Of a stretch of DNA of 27,997 bases, positions 23,239 through 27,997 are shown in pieces. Position 1 is the first letter of the stretch. Every line of letters starts with the position of its first letter. A model generated the notes under the pieces. It ran no database searches. It had not been told where the DNA came from and saw only the letters and a list, made by a program, of their open reading frames with translations. This DNA is from JARRQB01 sp965368585 (lineage in GTDB: Bacteria > Pseudomonadota > Gammaproteobacteria > Chromatiales > Chromatiaceae): positions 1 to 27,997 of the forward strand of contig CBDUNM010000051.1 in NCBI GenBank assembly GCA_965368585.1, in the 5' to 3' direction. A program made the translations under genes and the position numbers.

Positions 23239-25088
23239 GAGGTGGCTCCTGATTCAAACGCCGGGTCCGGGAACATCACGATGAAACGAGTTCCCTTGCC
23301 GAGTTCGCTTTCCACATGGATGCTGCCGTCGAATTTCTCGACGATATTGCGGGTGATGGATAACCCCAGCCCCGTGCCATGGCTGCCGTCGGCGCGGCGG
23401 CTGAAGAAGGGATCGAAGATGTGGGGCAGGTCTTCGGTTGCAATGCCGGCGCCAGTGTCCGCAAAAACGAGCCGAATGCGGCCATGGTCGCGTTTCACGC
23501 CGATCGTCACCCGGCCGCCTTTGGGCATGGCATGGAAGGCGTTCTGGACCAGATTGAGGGTCAGCATGCGCAACTCGCTGTCCGTCGCCAGTATGCGCAG
23601 CCCCGGCTCTTCATCGACCTCGAGCGTTATCTGGTCGTTCTCCGCCTCCCACCGCAGCAAACTCAATGTTTCGTGGACCACGGAATTGACGTCCACCAGT
23701 TCTTCGGCCGAGGCCGGTGGTGCACTCAGTTTGAGCAGGCGTTCGGTCACCTCTATGCACTTGTCGACCTCCCGATCCACCAACAGCAGATATTCCTCGA
23801 TGGCTTGCAGGTTCGAGGGGTCGCGTTCCAGGAGCTGTCGTGAGGCATGCAGGGCCAGCCGGACGGACGACAGCGGGTTATGGATTTCATGCGCGACTCC
23901 GGCCGCGAGTCGGCCCAGTTCAGACAGCTTCTGCTCTTGCGAATACTGCACTTGCGGCGCCAGATCGCGGATCGATTCGACGATCAAACGCTGTTGCCGG
24001 GCGTCCCTCGTCGCATCCATGGCGGCCGCGTAGATCTCGACGTCCATGGTCGAACCGTCGCTGCGGGTATGCCGGTGCAGCACTTTGACGGCTTCGTTGC
24101 GGTCGCGCAGTTCCACGACCGGGCAGGTGTGCAGCGTAGGGGCACAAGGTTCCGCGAGGCCATGGGTCGACTGATGGCAGGTGTCGCCTACCGCGGTGTG
24201 TGTATCCATGCCGAGCTGGTACCGGTAGGCACGGTTGGTCAGGCGGATTCGAAAATCGCTGTCGATCACCCGCAGACCATCCGGAATGGCATCAATCAAC
24301 GATTGCAGGAATGCCTCCTGGTGACGCAGCTCGTCGAAGGTGCTCTCCAGCTTGGCTGCCATGGCATCGAAATTGCGGCCCAGCTGCGCGAATTCGTCGG
24401 TTCCGGCGAGTTTGGCGCGTGTCGCCAGATCTCCCTCCGCCAGCCGCGTGCTGGCCGCGCCCAGTAGCGCGATCGGCTGCAGCACGAAGCGACGCATAAA
24501 CCACCAACCGCCGGCCAGGTTGATCAACACGATCAAAGCGCCGGAGCCCATCAACAACAAGGTGGTTCGCCGCGCCTTGTTGCGAATGGAGGCGGCATGG
24601 TAGTCGACGTATAATATGCCGTTGAGCGGGTTGTCGCTGACGGTACCGTGGCATTCGATGCACGCCGGTTTGTTTCGCACCGGGTTGATGCTGCGAAGCA
24701 CCTCGTCGCCCGAAGCGTCCACCGAAAATTCGCTGCTCGGTCCGGCGGCCTCGACCGGCGGCGCTTGCTGTGCGCCGAGTGCTTGCGGGTCGCTGGAAAA
24801 TCGAACTTCACCCCTCGGGTTGGTGATGAACACCCGCTGCACGGCACGTTGCGAGCCCAGTTGCCGCACAATGAAGCGCAGCCCGTCCAGGTCCCGCTTC
24901 AACATCGCATTCTCCAACGAAGTTTGCAGCAGGTTCGAGACCTGTTCCGCCGCGGCGGCGCGCTCTTGCGCCAACTCGTTACGGTAGAGCCCGATATACA
25001 GCATCAGAAATACCAGCGAGCTGATCAACAAACCCGCCGCGGTACCCACGGCAAATTTTCTGTTTAGGCCATTGGCCAGCCAGTGCAT
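23235..25088 (-). CDS. Membrane sensor kinase with a periplasmic CxxCH haem-c motif
   Basis: A 617-residue kinase. Helix 1 spans residues ~12-34; a ~140-residue periplasmic domain follows, containing CIECH at 143-147, a covalent haem-c attachment motif, near its end (NKPACIECHG). Helix 2 spans ~176-196, then a HAMP domain (~198-250) and a PAS domain (~260-370) holding three Cys (GDTCHQSTHG, AEPCAPTLHTCPV) in a pattern seen in other PAS kinases. The H-box GVAHEIHNPLSSV gives His400; N (LNLVQNAFHAM), G1 (DTGAGI), F (FDPFF) and G2 (HGTGLGLSI) boxes are complete. Haem suggests redox, O2 or NO sensing, by inference. It is coupled to the NtrC-type regulator by an ATGA overlap and divergent from the 25545 gene. 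Confidence 0.92.
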   Translation of the reverse strand: MHWLANGLNRKFAVGTAAGLLISSLVFLMLYIGLYRNELAQERAAAAEQVSNLLQTSLENAMLKRDLDGLRFIVRQLGSQRAVQRVFITNPRGEVRFSSDPQALGAQQAPPVEAAGPSSEFSVDASGDEVLRSINPVRNKPACIECHGTVSDNPLNGILYVDYHAASIRNKARRTTLLLMGSGALIVLINLAGGWWFMRRFVLQPIALLGAASTRLAEGDLATRAKLAGTDEFAQLGRNFDAMAAKLESTFDELRHQEAFLQSLIDAIPDGLRVIDSDFRIRLTNRAYRYQLGMDTHTAVGDTCHQSTHGLAEPCAPTLHTCPVVELRDRNEAVKVLHRHTRSDGSTMDVEIYAAAMDATRDARQQRLIVESIRDLAPQVQYSQEQKLSELGRLAAGVAHEIHNPLSSVRLALHASRQLLERDPSNLQAIEEYLLLVDREVDKCIEVTERLLKLSAPPASAEELVDVNSVVHETLSLLRWEAENDQITLEVDEEPGLRILATDSELRMLTLNLVQNAFHAMPKGGRVTIGVKRDHGRIRLVFADTGAGIATEDLPHIFDPFFSRRADGSHGTGLGLSITRNIVEKFDGSIHVESELGKGTRFIVMFPDPAFESGATS

Positions 25089-25200
25089 CGACTCAAGTGT
25101 CCTGTTCGCTGCGACCGTGTAACGTCCACGGGTTGCCGGGCGGCGCCCGGTATGATCCGTCTGTTGATTCTACCCCCCGGTCAAAACAATTCCCTGACAA

Positions 25201-25222
25201 ATTGGCAGGCGACGTTGCCAAT
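25201..25222. promoter_or_regulatory. ATTGGCA...TGCCAAT palindrome between kinase and 25545 gene
   Basis: Seven-base perfect arms, ATTGGCA (25201-25207) and TGCCAAT (25216-25222), flank an 8-base centre. It lies ~110 bases upstream of the kinase start and ~240 bases upstream of the -24 element at 25461, so it could be an activator site for both directions. Confidence 0.4.
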
Positions 25223-25460
25223 GGAGCGGCGAAATCGGGCTTTGCGTGATGACTTGTCGTCGATCAACACCACGCTGACTTGTTGACCGGTTTGAGCCGT
25301 TGTTCGCCTGGCGGGCAGAAAGAAATTGCAAGCGAGTTTTTTGTCGCTTGGCGCCTAGGCAAGTCAAAGATTCTAAAGGTATTCCCGCTTCGATCTCCGC
25401 GCCGGCCAAGTCTTACCAGCCGATTTCGGCGACACAAGAACGACACCTGCAAGCACGGTG

Positions 25461-25476
25461 TGGCATGCGCTTTGCT
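25461..25476 (+). promoter_or_regulatory. Candidate sigma-54 promoter for the 25545 gene
   Basis: TGGCATGCGCTTTGCT matches TGGCAYG-N4-TTGCW exactly with correct spacing, ~57 bases between predicted start and the ATG. An ACACC...GGTGT inverted repeat (25444-25462) abuts it. Confidence 0.65.
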
Positions 25477-25544
25477 CGGTCGCAGCATACCGTCAATCAG
25501 TGACTGCGGGCGCAGCGTCGGTCCAACCAGGAGGACTTCCCACC

Positions 25545-26489
25545 ATGTGGCGTTTATCCACCAACCGTGAATATCTTGGCATCGTTTTATGTCTGTTTTG
25601 TTACACCGTCGACGCGACATCGCAAGAAGGCGCCGTGGGTGGCCTGCAGGAGGCGCTGGAGTCGCAGGGTTGGCAGTCGACGACCATGCCGGACGGCAGC
25701 CGGATTTTCACCCGGCCGGGTTCGACGGCTGTCGAACCGGCGCAAGTCGTTGACACGGAACCGCCGCGTCCGCTGTCCGACTCGCTGTTGAAATCGCTCC
25801 AGCAGCAAGGTTGGCAGACGACCACGGACGCCGGCGGCAATACGGCTATCAAGCCACCGGCCGGGGTCGTCGAGGCCCCCCCCTTAGAGACGGTCGTGTC
25901 GGCAGAAGCGGATGCCAGCGTTGCGGGCTCGCTTTTGGAGGCCTTGAACCGTCAAGGTTGGCAAATCACGCGCGGAACCGACGGTAGCTACATCGCCACG
26001 CATCCGGCCGTATCGGTTGTGCCCAAGACATCGTCCGGTGTTGGGCCAGCGCGGGACGTCTCCACTATGGATGCGGTGGAACCGCGCGTTCGGCCAGCAC
26101 CGCCGGCGTCGCTTGCGGAACAGTTGGATGCCGCACTGCGGCGCTCCCCGGCGGCGCGATTCTGGCGTTCAAGCGCAGGGCCTGACGGTTCGGTCATCCT
26201 CGAACCGCTCTCTCAGGCAGCCGCTGAGTCCGGATCTGCAACGGCGTGTGCGGGCATCGGCGTACCGGCAGCAAACGTGGCACTGCCGGTATCCAATCCG
26301 GATGACGCCGGAATCGTTGCAACGCGATGGCTAGCCGCTACCGATATGGCCGACGTTGCGCTGGTCGGTCGAATTCGAGCCGTGCCACGCGCTTTCATGG
26401 TGAGCATCGTGCGCCGTGCCGCACCGCACACGCTGCTGCAGCAGGTCGCGATCAGGGCGCGAGACGGCCATGTCGTGGTAGTCGACTAG
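25545..26489 (+). CDS. Exported protein with four QGW/DGS repeats, unknown function
   Basis: A 314-residue protein. The ATG at 25545 has AGGAGG (25529-25534) 10 bases upstream; in-frame sequence before it overlaps the promoter. Residues ~9-24 are hydrophobic and read as a signal peptide. Four degenerate repeats follow with the pattern L..AL..QGWQ.....DGS....P: residues 33-58 (GLQEALESQGWQSTTMPDGS), 81-105 (LLKSLQQQGWQTTTDAGGNT), 129-154 (LLEALNRQGWQITRGTDGSY) and a diverged one at 191-221 (LDAALRRSP...AGPDGSVILEP). Pro/Val-rich linkers separate them. The last ~80 residues form a different domain (ATRWLAATDMADVALVGRIR...). No family is recognised. It is divergent from the sensor kinase and carries a sigma-54 promoter, so the adjacent NtrC-type regulator probably controls it. 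Confidence 0.75.
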   Translation: MWRLSTNREYLGIVLCLFCYTVDATSQEGAVGGLQEALESQGWQSTTMPDGSRIFTRPGSTAVEPAQVVDTEPPRPLSDSLLKSLQQQGWQTTTDAGGNTAIKPPAGVVEAPPLETVVSAEADASVAGSLLEALNRQGWQITRGTDGSYIATHPAVSVVPKTSSGVGPARDVSTMDAVEPRVRPAPPASLAEQLDAALRRSPAARFWRSSAGPDGSVILEPLSQAAAESGSATACAGIGVPAANVALPVSNPDDAGIVATRWLAATDMADVALVGRIRAVPRAFMVSIVRRAAPHTLLQQVAIRARDGHVVVVD

Positions 26490-26535
26490 ACTGGGCGAAT
26501 TGCTAGCACCATCGATCATCCACTGAGCGCTCGAT

Positions 26536-26609
26536 AGCTAGTTTCCGTCCAGAAACGCCCGCTCCCGGAGAGAGAAGGAAGTTAAGGTATAACTGGACGG
26601 ACACTAGCT
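26536..26609. mobile_element. MITE-like remnant with CTAG borders
   Basis: AGCTAGTTTCCGTCCAG (26536-26552) and CTGGACGGACACTAGCT (26593-26609) are inverted copies with 16 of 17 matches. As with the element at 3236, CTAG sits at both outer ends. The ~40-bp interior has no gene. Confidence 0.5.
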
Positions 26610-26881
26610 GGCAACGCCTCTAGTGCAACACACATCGCCGAGCGGGCTTGGCTCTACGGGTGCCGATGCTTGTTTGCTATGCCTTGACCCGGAACCTGTG
26701 ACGCACCGCGAAGAAAAACACGGACGGGCTGCCAAAGTGTCAGGGCGGTCTTGGGCATTCGGCTCGTATCAGCTGCAGTCTTCTAACCAGCTGAATTTCA
26801 TTCGCTTTCTGCATTCCACACGCCACACGCCGACCAACGCCGCCGCGGTACTTCAGCGTATCGCCTGCCTTTTTGTCACGA

Positions 26882-26895
26882 ATTGGTTTCCCAAT
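26882..26895. promoter_or_regulatory. ATTGG-N4-CCAAT palindrome, possible activator site
   Basis: Located ~70-85 bases upstream of the -24 element at 26966. It shares ATTGG...CCAAT outer bases with the larger palindrome at 25201, though with shorter spacing. Confidence 0.3.
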
Positions 26896-26923
26896 GCCGG
26901 TCTGGACTCTATGAGTATGATTT

Positions 26924-26936
26924 TAACTAATTGAAA
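26924..26936 (-). promoter_or_regulatory. IHF-like site
   Basis: The minus strand reads TTTCAATTAGTTA, 1 mismatch from the IHF consensus WATCAA-N4-TTR, in an AT-rich patch 30 bases upstream of the -24 element, the usual place for IHF at sigma-54 promoters. Confidence 0.45.
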
Positions 26937-26964
26937 TAAAAGTATTATTTTTTATATCCAGTGC

Positions 26965-26981
26965 TTGGCATCTGGTTTGCA
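26965..26981 (+). promoter_or_regulatory. Candidate sigma-54 promoter for the 27057/27416 genes
   Basis: TTGGCATCTGGTTTGCA fits YTGGCAY.-N4-TTGCW with exact spacing; the predicted start is ~64 bases before the ATG at 27057. Confidence 0.65.
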
Positions 26982-27056
26982 CCAGACATGGGCGGGGTCA
27001 CGTCAACTCGAAGTCAAAGCGTGATTTCTAGCCGTATTCACCAAGGAGCAAGCGCA

Positions 27057-27347
27057 ATGCGAAAACCGGTGCCTGGTATTTGGTTGATTGGTATGACGTT
27101 ATTGGTCTCTGCATCCGTCGTGGTGGGTTACCCGGTTGCCGGTGTAAATCCGTCTCAGCGACCCGCTGATGCGCCGGTTATCAGCGCAGTCCGCCACGAT
27201 GGCCAGTGGTACCAACAAGCCCTTACCGGGATCAGCCAACCATATCCCTCGAGTCTGAAGTTTCTCGAAGACCAGGGTAACTGGCACACGCCGTTCAATC
27301 GCCCCGGTGCGACGGGTAGCTACGATCTGCGCGGCTGGTATCGCTGA
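27057..27347 (+). CDS. Small secreted protein of unknown family
   Basis: A 96-residue protein with AAGGAG (27043-27048) 8 bases before its ATG. Residues 1-24 form a signal peptide (IWLIGMTLLVSASVVVG), so it is exported. The mature part is rich in Pro, Gly, Trp and Tyr: VRHDGQWYQQALTGISQPYP, then NWHTPFNRPGATGSYDLRGWYR at the C-terminus. No cysteines and no recognised domain. It lies 68 bases upstream of the Met-Gly repeat gene on the same strand and shares its sigma-54 promoter candidate, so the two are probably one operon and may work together in the periplasm or on the surface. Confidence 0.7.
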   Translation: MRKPVPGIWLIGMTLLVSASVVVGYPVAGVNPSQRPADAPVISAVRHDGQWYQQALTGISQPYPSSLKFLEDQGNWHTPFNRPGATGSYDLRGWYR

Positions 27348-27415
27348 ATCCTAGGCGAATTCGAACTTCCCTTTGTAGTAGATCACCACGTTTCGATATG
27401 AGGAGGAACGACACT

Positions 27416-27949
27416 GTGAAAACCACTATCAAGAGGTTTCAAAAGGCCGCTCTAGCTGCAGTAGTCAGCGCTGGATTGGCCGGCAGTTCTATGGCCGGTT
27501 GGGTATGGCAGCCTGAAGGAATGGGTGGCATGTCAGGCATGTCAGGCATGGGCGGCATGTCAGGCATGGGCGGCATGTCCGGGATGAGCGGTATGGGCGG
27601 CATGTCCGGGATGGGCGGCATGTCCGGGATGAGCGGTATGGGTGGCATGTCCGGGATGGGCGGTATGGGTGGCATGTCCGGGATGGGAGGGATGTCCGGG
27701 ATGTCGGGCATGGGCGGTATGTCGGGTATGTCCGGCTACTTCCAGATCACCCCGCAGGGACAGATCTTCTTCTACCCGCAGACCGGCATGGGCGGCATGT
27801 CCGGGATGGGCGGCATGTCCGGGATGGGCGGCATGTCCGGGATGGGCGGCATGAGCGGTATGTCGGGCATGGGCGGCATGGGTGGAATGAGCGGCATGTC
27901 CGGAATGGGTGGCATGGGCGGAATGGGTGGCATGGGCGGCATGCGCTAA
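27416..27949 (+). CDS. Exported Met-(Gly/Ser)-Gly triplet-repeat protein
   Basis: A 177-residue protein starting at GTG 27416, 9 bases after AGGAGG (27401-27406); an upstream in-frame ATG at 27398 has no ribosome site. Residues 1-27 form a signal peptide (AALAAVVSAGLAGSSMA/GW). From residue 36 the chain is a strict three-residue repeat, M-G-G or M-S-G: 24 triplets (36-107), a non-repetitive linker YFQITPQGQIFFYPQTG (108-124), then 17 triplets and a final Met-Arg (125-177). About 42 Met fall at every third position, with no cysteine and almost no charge. Every MGGM/MSGM is an MxxM unit like those binding Cu(I) in other proteins, and Gly at every third place could allow polyproline-II bundles; an oxidant sink is another option. 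No known family is recognised. Confidence 0.8.
   Translation: MKTTIKRFQKAALAAVVSAGLAGSSMAGWVWQPEGMGGMSGMSGMGGMSGMGGMSGMSGMGGMSGMGGMSGMSGMGGMSGMGGMGGMSGMGGMSGMSGMGGMSGMSGYFQITPQGQIFFYPQTGMGGMSGMGGMSGMGGMSGMGGMSGMSGMGGMGGMSGMSGMGGMGGMGGMGGMR
27521..27946 (+). repeat. Short tandem repeats coding for Met-Gly triplets
   Basis: 9- to 21-bp units built from GGCATGTCCGGGATG-like words recur in two blocks (27521-27736 and 27788-27946). Synonymous differences (TCA, TCC, TCG, AGC for Ser; GGT, GGC, GGG, GGA for Gly) show the repeat is old and kept at protein level. Confidence 0.75.
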
Positions 27950-27964
27950 GCCATCGAAAAGATT

Positions 27965-27983
27965 CACCGGGATTGTCCCGGTG
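27965..27983 (+). terminator. Hairpin after the Met-Gly gene
   Basis: CACCGGGA-TTG-TCCCGGTG forms a perfect 8-bp stem 15 bases after the stop codon. The window ends 14 bases later; no T-run is seen in what remains. Confidence 0.5.
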
Positions 27984-27997
27984 GAGACCTAAAAAGG

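Noticed and set aside
25201..25222. Reading the ATTGGCA...TGCCAAT site as a -24/-12 promoter
   Set aside because: GG and GC are 13 instead of 12 bases apart; it fits better as a palindromic operator.
26623..26934. A 103-codon frame before the 26965 promoter
   Set aside because: No ribosome site, no recognisable domain, and it crosses the palindrome and IHF-like site.
27521..27946. Possible CRISPR-like or satellite array
   Set aside because: Repeats are short, contiguous, in frame and code for protein; there are no spacers.
27560..27967. A His/Ala-rich frame opposite the Met-Gly gene
   Set aside because: It is the antisense of the triplet repeat, with no ribosome site; the plus-strand product has a signal peptide and a good AGGAGG.

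Overview
The window looks like a chromosomal piece of a GC-rich gammaproteobacterium, probably a respiratory, facultatively anaerobic environmental lineage. I base this on the enterobacterial-type FrdABCD fumarate reductase, the RquA-like enzyme, NtrC-type regulation and high-GC codon use; the exact order cannot be read from the sequence. There are no rRNA or tRNA genes, no CRISPR array and no intact transposase.

Region 1 (1-13 kb) is a patchwork of small envelope and stress-type genes: a host-attachment-type protein, a PRC-barrel/EF-hand secreted protein, a PEBP protein, an entericidin lipoprotein, a PLDc_N-type membrane peptide, an MgtC/DUF4010 membrane protein, a DUF1328 protein, a charged hydrophilic protein, a glycine-rich membrane protein and an orphan histidine kinase. 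Decayed genes lie among them: a truncated host-attachment gene, two response-regulator halves joined head to head, a histidine-kinase tail, a truncated DUF4112 gene, a frameshifted BON-domain gene and a cydA/cydB deletion remnant. A 1.6 kb gene-free stretch (2.7-4.4 kb) carries three inverted-repeat elements.

Region 2 (13-19.2 kb) is a compact anaerobic fumarate respiration module. It holds class II fumarase (fumC), a rhodoquinone biosynthesis enzyme (rquA), a tiny Cys-rich ORF, and the four-subunit quinol:fumarate reductase (frdABCD, minus strand, translationally coupled). Read together: malate is dehydrated to fumarate, RquA makes the low-potential quinone, and FrdABCD reduces fumarate to succinate.

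Region 3 (19.7-28 kb) holds a secreted trypsin/PDZ protease and a two-component system made of a membrane histidine kinase with a periplasmic CxxCH haem-c motif and an NtrC-family sigma-54 activator. Next to it, on the other strand, are three exported proteins of unknown function: one with four 'L..AL..QGW....DGS' repeats, a 96-residue secreted protein, and a 177-residue protein made almost entirely of Met-(Gly/Ser)-Gly triplets.

The main regulatory observation is a set of seven good -24/-12 (sigma-54) promoter matches, each shortly upstream of a gene: entericidin, the PLDc_N peptide, the DUF4010 protein, the DUF1328 protein, the 9486 protein, the 25545 repeat protein and the 27057/27416 pair. 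With the sigma-54 activator and its putative haem sensor encoded in the same window, this suggests a local sigma-54 envelope regulon, which is my leading candidate for an undescribed system.
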